Shown here piece after piece: positions 23,901 to 33,092 of a stretch of DNA of 64,000 bases; the first letter of the stretch is position 1, and every line of letters begins with the position of its first letter. The DNA lies in assembly GCA_963645035.1 (NCBI GenBank), contig CAVIQY010000002.1:3933-67932 (forward strand). Direction: 5' to 3'. The position numbers and the translations under genes are program-made. Source of the stretch: Bulleidia sp963645035. GTDB taxonomy: Bacteria; Bacillota_I; Bacilli_A; Erysipelotrichales; Erysipelotrichaceae. The notes beneath the pieces were generated by a model. It saw only the letters and a list, made by a program, of their open reading frames with translations. It made no database searches and had not been told where the DNA came from.

Positions 23901-26261
23901 ATGGCAAACATTTTTGATCGTATTTTAAATACAGATGCGCATAAAATAAAAGAAATAGAAAAGAAGATTAAACCAGCTGAAGATATGGCTGAAAAATATA
24001 AAGCGATGAGTGATGATGAACTTAAAGCTGAGACACCAAGATTAAGAGCGTTACTTGCATCAGGAAAGACATTAGATGATATTTTACCTGAAGCTTTCGC
24101 TACAGCTCGTGAAGCTTGTAGAAGAGTAATTGGTGAATATCCATATCATGTGCAATTAATTGGTGCTTGCATTATGCAAGGTGGCGATATTGCAGAAATG
24201 AAAACAGGTGAAGGTAAAACTTTAACATCTGTTATGGCAGTATATCTAAATGCCTTAGCTGGACAAGGTGTTCATGTTGTTACAGTTAACGAATACTTAT
24301 CTAAGCGTGACTCAGAGTGGATGGGACAAATTCACCGTTTCTTAGGATTAACAGTAGGTTTAAACCTAAGAGAAATGACACCTGCTCAAAAACGTGCAGC
24401 TTATGCTTGCGATATCACTTATACAACAAACTCAGAACTAGGTTTTGACTATTTAAGAGATAACATGGTCACAAATGCAAAAGATAGAGTACAACGTGGT
24501 TTAAATTTCGCCCTTGTCGATGAAGTAGACTCTATTTTAATTGATGAATCTAGAACGCCATTAATTATTTCTGGTGGAATGAAACAAACTGCTAACTTAT
24601 ATTTACAAGCAGATCGTTTTGTTAAACGCTTAAAAGCTGAACAAGACTATGAAATTGATGTTAAAGGACGTACTTGTCAATTAACTGAAGAAGGCGTAAG
24701 TAAGGCAGAAAAAGCTTTCCGTATTGAAAATCTTTATAACCTAGAACATACACAATTACTACACCGTATTAATCAAGCATTAAAAGCAAACTACATTATG
24801 GCAAAAGATGTTGAATATGTTGTAGATAAAGAAAATGATCAAATTCATATCGTTGACCCTAATACAGGTAGATTGATGAAGGGCAGAGAATGGTCTGATG
24901 GTTTACATCAAGCAGTATGTGCAAAAGAAGGCATCTCTATTCGCCAAGAAACAACTGTTTTAGCTACAATTACATATCAGAACTTCTTCCGTTTATATAA
25001 CAAACTAGCAGGTATGACAGGTACTGCTAAGACTGAGGAAGAAGAATTCCATGAAATTTATAACATGCTTGTTTTAGAAGTGCCTACAAATAAACCAGTT
25101 GCTCGTATTGATCAACCAGATGCTGTATATGGTACAAAGAAAGCTAAATTCGAAGCACTTGTTGAAGAAGTAGAAAAGCGTCATGCGACAGGTCAACCAG
25201 TACTTGTTGGTACGATTGCGGTAGAAACTTCTGAATTAATTAGCCAAATGCTAAAGAAAAAGAAGATTCCACATGAAGTATTAAATGCAAAAAACAATGA
25301 GCGTGAAGCAGAAATTATTGCTAAAGCTGGTGAAAAAGGTGCAGTTACTATCGCTACAAACATGGCAGGACGTGGTACAGATATTAAGCTAGGAGAAGGC
25401 GTAAGAGAATTAGGTGGCTTATGTGTACTTGGTTCTGAACGTCATGAATCTAGACGTATTGATAACCAATTAAGAGGACGTTCTGGTAGACAAGGTGATC
25501 CAGGCGAATCAAGATTCTATGTATCTGTACAAGATGATTTGATGGTTCGTTTTGGTAGTGAAAGAATGGAAGGCCTATTTGCTAAGTTAGGCGATGAAGC
25601 TATTGAAAGTAAGACAATCACAAAGTCTATTACTTCTGCACAAAAACGTGTTGAAGGAATTAACTTTGATGCTCGTAAGACTTTATTACAATATGATGAT
25701 GTACTTCGTCAACAACGTGAAGTTATGTATGATCAAAGAAACTTCATTCTAGATAATGAAGATGTTCATAGTGTAATTAAAGGAATGTTTAATAGAGTAA
25801 TTTCTGATACAGTTAGCGCCCATGTTATTCCTGATTCTAGACATAATGAAGTAAATGTAGATGAACTAGTTGCTTCATTAAATAAGATGGGATTTACAGA
25901 CTTAGTTACAGCTAATGAATTACAAAATAAATCTGTTGAAGATATGATTAGTTTAATCGATGAAAGAGCTTGGAATGCTTATGATACAAAGATTGAACCA
26001 GTTCGTGATAAGATTCGTCAATTTGAAAGAGAAATGTCTCTAAGAGTCATTGACCGTGCATGGGTAGATCATATCGATACAATGAGTAAATTACGTGATG
26101 GTATTGGATTAAGAAGCTATGCTCAAGATAATCCATTACAAGCATATGTAACAGAAGGATACCAATTATTTGAAAATATGATGCAATCTATTGCTCAAGG
26201 TATTGTTACATATTGTATGAACTTAAAAGTAGTTCAAGAAAACCATACAGATAAAGCATAA
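23901..26261 (+). CDS. secA: Preprotein translocase ATPase SecA
   Basis: The 786-residue motor has the expected order: nucleotide-binding domain 1 with MKTGEGKTL and DEVDSILIDE, the preprotein cross-linking domain, domain 2 (MAGRGTDIKLGEGV, GRSGRQGDPG), then scaffold and wing domains. It drives secretion through SecYEG at the membrane. The protein ends shortly after the helical scaffold, without the usual C-terminal zinc-binding CxCxSGK tail that recruits SecB or contacts ribosomes. It is the first gene of an operon with prfB, the synthase-hydrolase fusion and the alkD-like gene. Ribosome site AGGAGG. Confidence 0.97.
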   Translation: MANIFDRILNTDAHKIKEIEKKIKPAEDMAEKYKAMSDDELKAETPRLRALLASGKTLDDILPEAFATAREACRRVIGEYPYHVQLIGACIMQGGDIAEMKTGEGKTLTSVMAVYLNALAGQGVHVVTVNEYLSKRDSEWMGQIHRFLGLTVGLNLREMTPAQKRAAYACDITYTTNSELGFDYLRDNMVTNAKDRVQRGLNFALVDEVDSILIDESRTPLIISGGMKQTANLYLQADRFVKRLKAEQDYEIDVKGRTCQLTEEGVSKAEKAFRIENLYNLEHTQLLHRINQALKANYIMAKDVEYVVDKENDQIHIVDPNTGRLMKGREWSDGLHQAVCAKEGISIRQETTVLATITYQNFFRLYNKLAGMTGTAKTEEEEFHEIYNMLVLEVPTNKPVARIDQPDAVYGTKKAKFEALVEEVEKRHATGQPVLVGTIAVETSELISQMLKKKKIPHEVLNAKNNEREAEIIAKAGEKGAVTIATNMAGRGTDIKLGEGVRELGGLCVLGSERHESRRIDNQLRGRSGRQGDPGESRFYVSVQDDLMVRFGSERMEGLFAKLGDEAIESKTITKSITSAQKRVEGINFDARKTLLQYDDVLRQQREVMYDQRNFILDNEDVHSVIKGMFNRVISDTVSAHVIPDSRHNEVNVDELVASLNKMGFTDLVTANELQNKSVEDMISLIDERAWNAYDTKIEPVRDKIRQFEREMSLRVIDRAWVDHIDTMSKLRDGIGLRSYAQDNPLQAYVTEGYQLFENMMQSIAQGIVTYCMNLKVVQENHTDKA

Positions 26262-26270
26262 GAGGTAGTT

Positions 26271-27372
26271 ATGGAATTATATGACATGAAACAAAGCATT
26301 CTAAAGAGCCAAGCTAAATTGGAGCAGCTTGGTGAATCTCTTTGACTTTTCTTCTAAACAAGCAATTATTGCCAAAAATGAAGAATTAATGAACGGAGAG
26401 AACTTTTGGAATGATCAGAAGAAAGCACAAAATATTATTCGTGAAACAAACAATTTAAAATCTTTATTAGAAAATCATTCTAAATTAACAGATGCGTTTA
26501 AAGAATTAGATGCCAGTGTTGAAGAATTAAAAGAAAGTTTTGATGATGATTTAAAAGAACTTGTGGATGAAGAATATAAAACAACAATGAAATCTTTTGA
26601 AGAATATGAAATACAAGTGTTATTAAGTGGTCCATATGATGATCATAATTGTATTTTAGAAATTCATCCTGGTGCTGGTGGAACAGAAGCGATGGATTGG
26701 GCACAAATGCTTTATCGTATGTATTGCCGCTATGGAGAAAGAAAAGGATATAAGATTACAGTTCTAGATTATTTAGAAGGTGAAGAAGCAGGAATTAAAT
26801 CTGTTTCAGTATTACTAGAAGGACCTATGGCTTATGGTTATTTAAAGGCTGAAAATGGGGTTCATCGTTTAGTACGTATTTCGCCTTTTGATTCAAATGC
26901 TAGACGTCATACATCTTTTGCGTCAGTTGAAGTCATTCCTGAATTTGAAGATGATATGGATATCGAAATTGATGAAAAAGATTTAGATGTTGTGACAATG
27001 CGTGCTAGTGGTGCAGGAGGACAGCATATCAATAAAACTGACTCTGCAGTAAGAATGACACATATTCCTACAGGAATTGTTGTTTCGTGCCAAACAGAAC
27101 GATCACAAATACAAAACCGTGAGAGATGTTTGAATATGTTAAAATCAAAGCTCTTACAAAAGAAGATAGAAGAAAATGCTAAGAAAATGGCAGATATAAA
27201 AGGTGAACAAAAAGCAATTGAATGGGGTTCACAAATTCGTTCATATGTTTTTTGCCCATATACTATGGTGAAGGACTTAAGAACAGGATATGAAGTAGGT
27301 AACATACAAGCTGTTATGGATGGTGATTTAGATGGTTTCATCTATAGTTACTTACGTTCACAAATTGAATAA
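26271..27372 (+). CDS. prfB: Peptide chain release factor 2 (programmed +1 frameshift)
   Basis: The gene starts at ATG 26271 (ribosome site AGAGGTAG), reads 24 codons to an in-frame TGA at 26343-26345, and continues in the +1 frame to 27372, giving about 366 residues. The shifted frame holds all RF2 landmarks: the SPF tripeptide (RISPFDSNARRHTS) for recognition of UGA/UAA and the GGQ motif (GAGGQHINKTDSAV) for hydrolysis. RF2 terminates translation at UGA and UAA. Frameshifting at the UGA lets RF2 control its own level. It follows secA by 9 bases. Confidence 0.96.
26331..26346 (+). promoter_or_regulatory. RF2 autoregulatory frameshift site
   Basis: CTT TGA C at 26340-26346 is the classical RF2 slippery site, with GGTGA (26331-26335) four bases upstream as an internal Shine-Dalgarno-like stimulator. 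Frame 0 ends at the TGA, while skipping T26343 continues the protein. Confidence 0.92.
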
Positions 27373-27380
27373 GAATAGTT

Positions 27381-30300
27381 ATGGCAAAAGAAATAAGATA
27401 TGAACTGAATTTAAATGATTACAGTTTTACAAATCATGGTGAAGTTTATGCAATATTAAAAAATATATTGCATTTAAGTGACCATGAAATATCACAATGT
27501 AAGTTCGATGGAGAAATATTAGTGAATGGAGATAGAGTACATGTTCATTCACATATGAAAGTATCGGATATTTTAATTGTGCGTTTTCCTAGTGATGAGG
27601 AACATGAAGTGTTAGATGTAGATGAAGAACCAGATATTCTTTATGAAACAGAAGACTTTGTGGCAGTAAATAAACCAAGTGGTGTACCAACTCATGCTAG
27701 TCATAATCATTTAAATGATTCTACAGGAACGATTCTTATTTCTCATTACCAAAAACAAGGTGTTCCTTTTACAGTTCGCTCTATTGGTAGATTAGATAAT
27801 GAAGTTAGTGGTGTTGTTTTATTTGCAAAAAATCAACCGGCAGCTGCGAGATTAAATTCGGAAAGAAAAACAGGACAATTACGTAAGATTTATATTGCTT
27901 ATGCTGAAGGCATCTTTGATGAAAAAGATGGCACGATTACTTTACCTCTAAGTAAAGTAGAAGAAGGTAAACAAAGAGTTGTTGATGAAGTAAATGGACA
28001 AAAAGCGATTACTCGTTATCAAGTAATGGAAGAAAGAGAAATTGATGGTTTCAAATATAGTATTGTAGCAGTAACAATTATTACAGGAAGAACACATCAA
28101 ATTCGTGCTCATATGAAGGCAATAGGTCATCCTTTACTTGGTGATTCACTTTATGGTGGAAATTGTGATTATATAAGTCGAGTAGCTTTACATGCGGCTA
28201 AGATGGAATTTATTTCTCCTTTTGATGAAGAAAAAATAAAGATTTCTGCTCCTTTAGCAGAAGATATGAAAGATCTTGTTAAAAATAGTGCTATATATAC
28301 AAAACCTATTGAAGTTGATGAAAAAACAAAAGAATTAACAGAAGAAATTATTCAACCAATACAAGAAGAAAGTACTTTAGAAACAAAAACAGTTCCAATT
28401 GAAGAAGCAGCTGTTGTGATGCCTAAAGAAAAGAAGAAATCCTATAAAATATTACTTGTATTACTCATTCTATTTTTATTAGGATTAGTTAGTTTTGGTA
28501 TTTATTACTTTGTATCAAATTACTATAAACCAATGTTAATTGAAGAAACAGCAAGTACTGAAGTAAAAACAGATGATGAATTATATGATTCTTTAGTCAT
28601 GACATTTAATTCTACTAGTAGTGTAAATCTAAATGAGAATATTGATCCAATGTCCTTTGTGGAATCTTATGAAGGAGAAATAAAAGTTTTACATGATTTA
28701 GATACTTCGGTTATAGGGAATCAACATATTGTTTATCGCTTATCGGTTAAAAATAGTGAAGGAAAAGATGTTACACGGATTTATGTTAAAGAAGTAACGG
28801 TTAAAGGCAGTGAAGTTGGTGCAATTTTCGAAGCAAGTAGTGTCACAATTAAAGCTGGATCTAATTTTGATCCTCGTGATAATATCACAGCTATATATGA
28901 TTCTAATGGTAAAGAATTAACTTATAGTGAAGGTGAATTAATTGAAGGAACATATACTGTTGAAAGTGATGTAAATAACCAAAAAGAAGGAACATATACT
29001 GTAACAATCAAGATGATGGATGAAAGTGGTGCTACTTCTAAAGCTACTTATGAAGTCATTGTTAAAGGAACAGTAGGTTCAACTACTCCAGTTATTTGGA
29101 TTAGAAAAGACGAAATTACAATCACAAAAGGAACGACATACGATATTCTAAACAATGTTATTTCTGTTTCGGATTCAAGTGGTGTGGCACTTGCCTATGC
29201 AAAAGAAGAAAAAGTAAGTAGTTATACGATTACAACAGATTTTAACAATCAAAAAGTAGGTACATATAGTGTGAAGTTAACTGCGACAGACGCGAGTGGA
29301 AATAAAGGATATGATGATTGGAAGATCATTGTAAATGAACCTACTCCTACGCCTAGCGCTACAGCAGTTGCAGATAAAGTTGCCCCACAAATATTGATTA
29401 ATAAAGATGAGATTACATTAAGAAAAGGAACGACATATGATGTAGTAAGTAATGTTGTTTCAGTTATCGATGATGTGGATGGTAAACTTCCATATAGTGC
29501 TACAGAAGAAAATGGTACTTATACAATAGTGACCGATTTTACCATAAATACACCAGGAACATATAACGTGCAACTTATCGCAACCGATAATGCAGGAAAT
29601 AAATCATATGATGATTGGAAAATTATAGTATTAGATAATGCTAGCTCCGATGGGGTAGGCCCTCATATCTTAATTCGTTATGATAATATTACGATTAAAG
29701 TTGGGGCAAATATTAATTTGCGTACAAATGTCATTTCAGTTACTGATGCCATAGATGGAACGATTCCTTATGCGGATAGCGAACAAAATGGTAAATATAC
29801 AATTGTGTCGGATTTAAATATCAATGAACCAGGCGTATATAATGTGCAACTCATTGCATTAGATAAAGAAGGAAATCGTACAACTGATGAATGGACTATT
29901 ACTGTTGAAGCTAAACCTGATTCAGATTCTACACCACCGCAAATATGGATTTATCAAGAATATTTCACGATTACTGTAGGAGCGAACTATAACTTATCTA
30001 AGAATATTATGTCAGTTACAGATGATGTAGATGGTGCTTTACCATATTCAGATACAGAAGCGAATGGTTCCTATACCTTAGTGACAAACTTTGATATTAA
30101 TACAGTAGGTGAATATAGCGTACAACTTATCGCAACAGATAGTTCTGGAAATAAATCCTATGATGATTGGATTGTCAATGTTGTTGCGGCAAGTGGTGAA
30201 GACAAAGGTGATGGAAGTAGTAATTCTGATCAAATCTATAACTATTTAACAGGAACAGTTGGTTTAAATCGTGCAGGTGCGATTGGTATTATGGCAAATA

Positions 30301-30623
30301 TCAAGCGTGAATCTTCCTATAATCCAGATAACTATAATGGTTCTGGTAATTATGGCTTATGTCAATGGGGTGGTTCTAGATATAGAAGATTAATGGAATT
30401 CTGTACTAATAATGGCTTAGATTATAGAACAGTTAGTGGACAAGTTCGTTTCATTGAATATGAATTAAACAATTATTATCAAGGCGTATTATCACAACTA
30501 CAATCTGTAGAAGATAGTCAAGATGGTGCATATAGTGCTGGATATATCTTTGCAGAACAATATGAAGGTGCTGGTCCTGGTTATCCTGAACAAGCAGGCG
30601 AAAGTGCTAAGAGTATGTACTAA
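27381..30623 (+). CDS. RluA-type pseudouridine synthase fused to Ig repeats and a lysozyme-like domain
   Basis: One open frame of 1080 residues joins two activities. Residues 1-70 resemble an S4 RNA-binding domain. Residues 85-300 are an RluA-family synthase with catalytic Asp139 in SIGRLDNEVSG and the motifs TGRTHQIRAHM (235-245) and GDSLYGG (254-260). An acidic linker (306-345), a basic KEKKK patch and one transmembrane helix (about 357-378) follow; positive charge before the helix predicts the synthase inside and the rest outside. Five Ig-like (DUF5011-type) repeats span about 484-936. Residues 948-1080 resemble the phage-tail-lysozyme domain, with candidate catalytic Glu977 in NIKRESSYNP and YGLCQWGG. 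No stop or good internal start (with ribosome site) separates the halves. Confidence 0.88.
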   Translation: MAKEIRYELNLNDYSFTNHGEVYAILKNILHLSDHEISQCKFDGEILVNGDRVHVHSHMKVSDILIVRFPSDEEHEVLDVDEEPDILYETEDFVAVNKPSGVPTHASHNHLNDSTGTILISHYQKQGVPFTVRSIGRLDNEVSGVVLFAKNQPAAARLNSERKTGQLRKIYIAYAEGIFDEKDGTITLPLSKVEEGKQRVVDEVNGQKAITRYQVMEEREIDGFKYSIVAVTIITGRTHQIRAHMKAIGHPLLGDSLYGGNCDYISRVALHAAKMEFISPFDEEKIKISAPLAEDMKDLVKNSAIYTKPIEVDEKTKELTEEIIQPIQEESTLETKTVPIEEAAVVMPKEKKKSYKILLVLLILFLLGLVSFGIYYFVSNYYKPMLIEETASTEVKTDDELYDSLVMTFNSTSSVNLNENIDPMSFVESYEGEIKVLHDLDTSVIGNQHIVYRLSVKNSEGKDVTRIYVKEVTVKGSEVGAIFEASSVTIKAGSNFDPRDNITAIYDSNGKELTYSEGELIEGTYTVESDVNNQKEGTYTVTIKMMDESGATSKATYEVIVKGTVGSTTPVIWIRKDEITITKGTTYDILNNVISVSDSSGVALAYAKEEKVSSYTITTDFNNQKVGTYSVKLTATDASGNKGYDDWKIIVNEPTPTPSATAVADKVAPQILINKDEITLRKGTTYDVVSNVVSVIDDVDGKLPYSATEENGTYTIVTDFTINTPGTYNVQLIATDNAGNKSYDDWKIIVLDNASSDGVGPHILIRYDNITIKVGANINLRTNVISVTDAIDGTIPYADSEQNGKYTIVSDLNINEPGVYNVQLIALDKEGNRTTDEWTITVEAKPDSDSTPPQIWIYQEYFTITVGANYNLSKNIMSVTDDVDGALPYSDTEANGSYTLVTNFDINTVGEYSVQLIATDSSGNKSYDDWIVNVVAASGEDKGDGSSNSDQIYNYLTGTVGLNRAGAIGIMANIKRESSYNPDNYNGSGNYGLCQWGGSRYRRLMEFCTNNGLDYRTVSGQVRFIEYELNNYYQGVLSQLQSVEDSQDGAYSAGYIFAEQYEGAGPGYPEQAGESAKSMY

Positions 30624-31294
30624 TGATTACAGATGATTTAAAAAAGTTAAGTGATTGTAACTATAAAGAATTTCAAGGTAATCTTATACCGAATATTGAT
30701 TCAAAGACAGTATTAGGGGTAAGAACACCTATACTAAGGAAATATGCTAGTAAGTTAAGTGATGAAGAAAAAAAGGAATTTCTTCATCACTTACCACATA
30801 CTTATTATGATGAAAATATACTACATGGTATCTTGTTATCACAAATAACAGATTATGAAGTATTTATCGAAGAAATTAATACTTTTTTGCCTTATATCGA
30901 TAATTGGGCAGTATGCGATATTATTAAGCCAAAAGTAGTCATAAATCATTCAAAAGAGTTTATTCGTGAAGTAAAAACATGGATTAAATCTTCAGAAATC
31001 TATACTATTCGCTTTGGCATAGATATGTTAATGACTTATTACTTAGATGATGAGTATCGAAAAACATATTTAACTTATCCATTAAAAGTAAAGTCTAATG
31101 ACTATTATGTAAATATGGCTGTTGCATGGTTTTATGCAACAGCACTAGCGAAAAGATGGGATGATACGATTCTTATCCTTGAAGAAAAAAGATTACCTAA
31201 GTGGACACACAATAAAACTATACAGAAAGCGATAGAAAGTTATCGGATTACTAGTAGTCAGAAAGACGATTTAAAATCATTACGGTTAAAATAA
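30623..31294 (+). CDS. AlkD-like DNA alkylation repair protein
   Basis: A 223-residue all-helical protein of the AlkD/HEAT-repeat type. Typical stretches are VLGVRTPILRKYASKL near residue 31, the NWAVCDIIKP motif near residue 93, and YVNMAVAWFYATALAKRWD near residue 160. AlkD excises alkylated purines such as 7-methylguanine by wrapping DNA. The start ATG overlaps the stop of the fusion gene (TAATG), so it belongs to the secA-prfB operon. Several members of this family are not proven glycosylases, so the activity is assigned by family only. Confidence 0.8.
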   Translation: MITDDLKKLSDCNYKEFQGNLIPNIDSKTVLGVRTPILRKYASKLSDEEKKEFLHHLPHTYYDENILHGILLSQITDYEVFIEEINTFLPYIDNWAVCDIIKPKVVINHSKEFIREVKTWIKSSEIYTIRFGIDMLMTYYLDDEYRKTYLTYPLKVKSNDYYVNMAVAWFYATALAKRWDDTILILEEKRLPKWTHNKTIQKAIESYRITSSQKDDLKSLRLK

Positions 31295-31296
31295 AA

Positions 31297-31330
31297 GACA
31301 AAGTAGAAATTTACTTTGCCTTTTGTTTTA
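31297..31330. terminator. Bidirectional terminator between alkD-like and ABC genes
   Basis: CAAAGTA (31299-31305) pairs with TACTTTG (31312-31318). The plus side continues CCTTTTGTTTT and the minus side GTCTTTTATTTT, so it can end both convergent operons. Confidence 0.75.
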
Positions 31331-32116
31331 GCCTAACATCATGGAGTCTGTTACGACACCACCAGCTGTATCAAATTTTTCTAGTAAGTCAGATACTTCT
31401 AACTTATTTTTTTCTTCACCAGAAACATCATAAATAATCTTACCATCACACATCATGATTAAACGATTACCATACTTTAAAGCATCTTTCATGTTATGTG
31501 TAACCATAAATGTGGTTAGATTGTTTTCTTTTACAAGTTTATCTGTAAGAGTAAGAACTTTAGCTGCAGTCTTAGGATCAAGTGCAGCAGTATGCTCATC
31601 AAGAAGTAATAATCTAGGTTTTTGCATTGTGGCCATTAATAAAGTTAGTGCTTGTCTTTGACCACCAGATAATAAACCAACTTTACTTGTTAAACGATCT
31701 TCTAATCCAAGATTTAATTCTTGTAATAAAGTTTTATATTCTTCTCTTTCTTTATCAGTAATACCAACTTTAAGTGTTCTTTTTTGACCTCTCCTTTTAG
31801 CTAGGGCCATATTTTCTTCTATCTGCATTGTTGCGGCAGTACCTGTCATAGGATCTTGGAATACTCTACCAATATATTGAGCACGTTTGTAATCAGGTAA
31901 TTTAGTAATATCGTTATCATCAATGAATATCTTACCGCTATCAATATTCCAAATTCCTGCAATAGCATTTAATAATGTGGATTTACCAGCACCATTTGAT
32001 CCAATAACAGTAACGAAATCACCATCATTTAGTGTTAGTGATACACCATTTAGGGCATGTTTTTCGTTTACAGTACCAGGATTAAATGTCTTATAAATAT
32101 TATCTACTTTTAACAT
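31328..32116 (-). CDS. ABC transporter ATP-binding protein (TrpZ-type)
   Basis: The 262-residue ATPase has Walker A GSNGAGKSTLL, the signature LLSGGQRQALTLL, Walker B LLLLDEHTAALDP and the H-loop VTHNM. It belongs to the importer ATPases (COG1101) found with TrpX/TrpY-type binding proteins and permeases. It energises uptake of a small substrate at the membrane. It is the last gene of the three-gene minus-strand operon and follows the permease by two bases. Confidence 0.92.
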   Translation of the reverse strand: MLKVDNIYKTFNPGTVNEKHALNGVSLTLNDGDFVTVIGSNGAGKSTLLNAIAGIWNIDSGKIFIDDNDITKLPDYKRAQYIGRVFQDPMTGTAATMQIEENMALAKRRGQKRTLKVGITDKEREEYKTLLQELNLGLEDRLTSKVGLLSGGQRQALTLLMATMQKPRLLLLDEHTAALDPKTAAKVLTLTDKLVKENNLTTFMVTHNMKDALKYGNRLIMMCDGKIIYDVSGEEKNKLEVSDLLEKFDTAGGVVTDSMMLG

Positions 32117-32118
32117 AT

Positions 32119-33042
32119 TTATTTACCACCTTTACCAAACTTACTTTTCCAATAAGGGATAGCTAAGAATATTGCGACAACTACAGAAGTTAATAGTTTT
32201 AAATCGTCTGTAGATAAGCCTAGCTTTAATACAAATTGAATAACCGCATAATAAATGATTGCACCAATTACACAAGCAAGTAATTTTAAGCCAAAGTTTT
32301 TAAATACTTTAGAGAAGATTACTTCACCAATAATTACAGCAGCTAATCCTATAACGATAGAACCTCTACCCATATTGATATCTGAGAATCCTTGATATTG
32401 TGATAATAATGCACCAGATAAAGCAACTAAGCTATTAGATAAAATTAAACCAATCACTTTATTTTTGTCTGTATTAATTCCTTGTGCTCTAGCCATATTG
32501 ACGTTTGCACCAGTAGCACGAATGGAAGAACCAAGTTCTGTACCAAAGAACCAATATAAGATAACAATCGTTAATAATACGAAAATAGAAATAACTAAGA
32601 TTGGATTTCTTAAAGATAATTCTCTTACATATCTTGAAGAAACAAGTAAGTTATATTTATCTACACTAATTGGTAAGTTAGACTTAGAAAAGCTACTTGT
32701 ATTAAAACCCATAATATGTAAGTTGATAGAATATAAAGCAAGTTGTGTTAAGATGCCAGCTAGAATTGCAGGTATACCAAATCTAGTAATAAATAAACCT
32801 GTAACGAGTCCTGCTAAACCACCAGCAATAATTGCACATAATAATGCAAGCCACATTGGTTTACCACATACTAGCAAGATGACACAAGTGGCACCACCTG
32901 TACAAAGTGATCCATCAACCGTTAAGTCTGCGACATCTAATATTTTATAAGTGACATATACACCTATTGACATGATTCCCCAAATTAAACCTTGGGAGAC
33001 AGCACTAGGTAGTGAATTTAATAAACTTGATAAAAAAGTCAT
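32119..33042 (-). CDS. ABC transporter permease (TrpY-type)
   Basis: A 307-residue protein with eight to nine hydrophobic segments, of the COG4120 permease family related to the branched-chain amino acid permeases. GATCVILLV, ITRFGIPAILAGILTQLALYSINLHIMG and RATGANVNMARAQGIN resemble family motifs. It forms the membrane channel with the adjacent ATPase and binding lipoprotein. Ribosome site AAGGAGG follows a 28-bp palindrome that separates it from the binding-protein gene. Confidence 0.9.
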   Translation of the reverse strand: MTFLSSLLNSLPSAVSQGLIWGIMSIGVYVTYKILDVADLTVDGSLCTGGATCVILLVCGKPMWLALLCAIIAGGLAGLVTGLFITRFGIPAILAGILTQLALYSINLHIMGFNTSSFSKSNLPISVDKYNLLVSSRYVRELSLRNPILVISIFVLLTIVILYWFFGTELGSSIRATGANVNMARAQGINTDKNKVIGLILSNSLVALSGALLSQYQGFSDINMGRGSIVIGLAAVIIGEVIFSKVFKNFGLKLLACVIGAIIYYAVIQFVLKLGLSTDDLKLLTSVVVAIFLAIPYWKSKFGKGGK

Positions 33043-33057
33043 AATCCTCCTTAAAAA

Positions 33058-33085
33058 TAAGAGAGTTAGTTAACTAACTCTCTTA
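33058..33085 (-). terminator. 28-bp perfect palindrome between binding-protein and permease genes
   Basis: TAAGAGAGTTAGTT (33058-33071) is the exact reverse complement of 33072-33085. On the minus strand it lies 7 bases after the binding-protein stop and is followed by TTTTT, then AAGGAGG. It probably acts as a partial terminator or RNA stabiliser, giving more binding protein than permease. Confidence 0.65.
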
Positions 33086-33092
33086 AGCTTGA

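Noticed and set aside
26329..26346. A short-start frame for RF2 beginning at TTG 26329
   Set aside because: It skips the normal N-terminus. The upstream ATG 26271 with a ribosome site and the CTT-TGA-C shift site explains the gene fully.
26907..27341. Minus-strand ORF of 144 codons opposite prfB
   Set aside because: It is a shadow of the conserved RF2 core.
28420..28450. A separate internal start for the hydrolase half of the fusion protein (MPKEKKKSYK)
   Set aside because: No Shine-Dalgarno sequence precedes this ATG and the frame is open through it, so a fusion is the simpler reading.
32465..32950. Plus-strand ORF of 161 codons inside the ABC permease gene
   Set aside because: It overlaps a well-supported membrane protein on the other strand and shows no domain or initiation signals.
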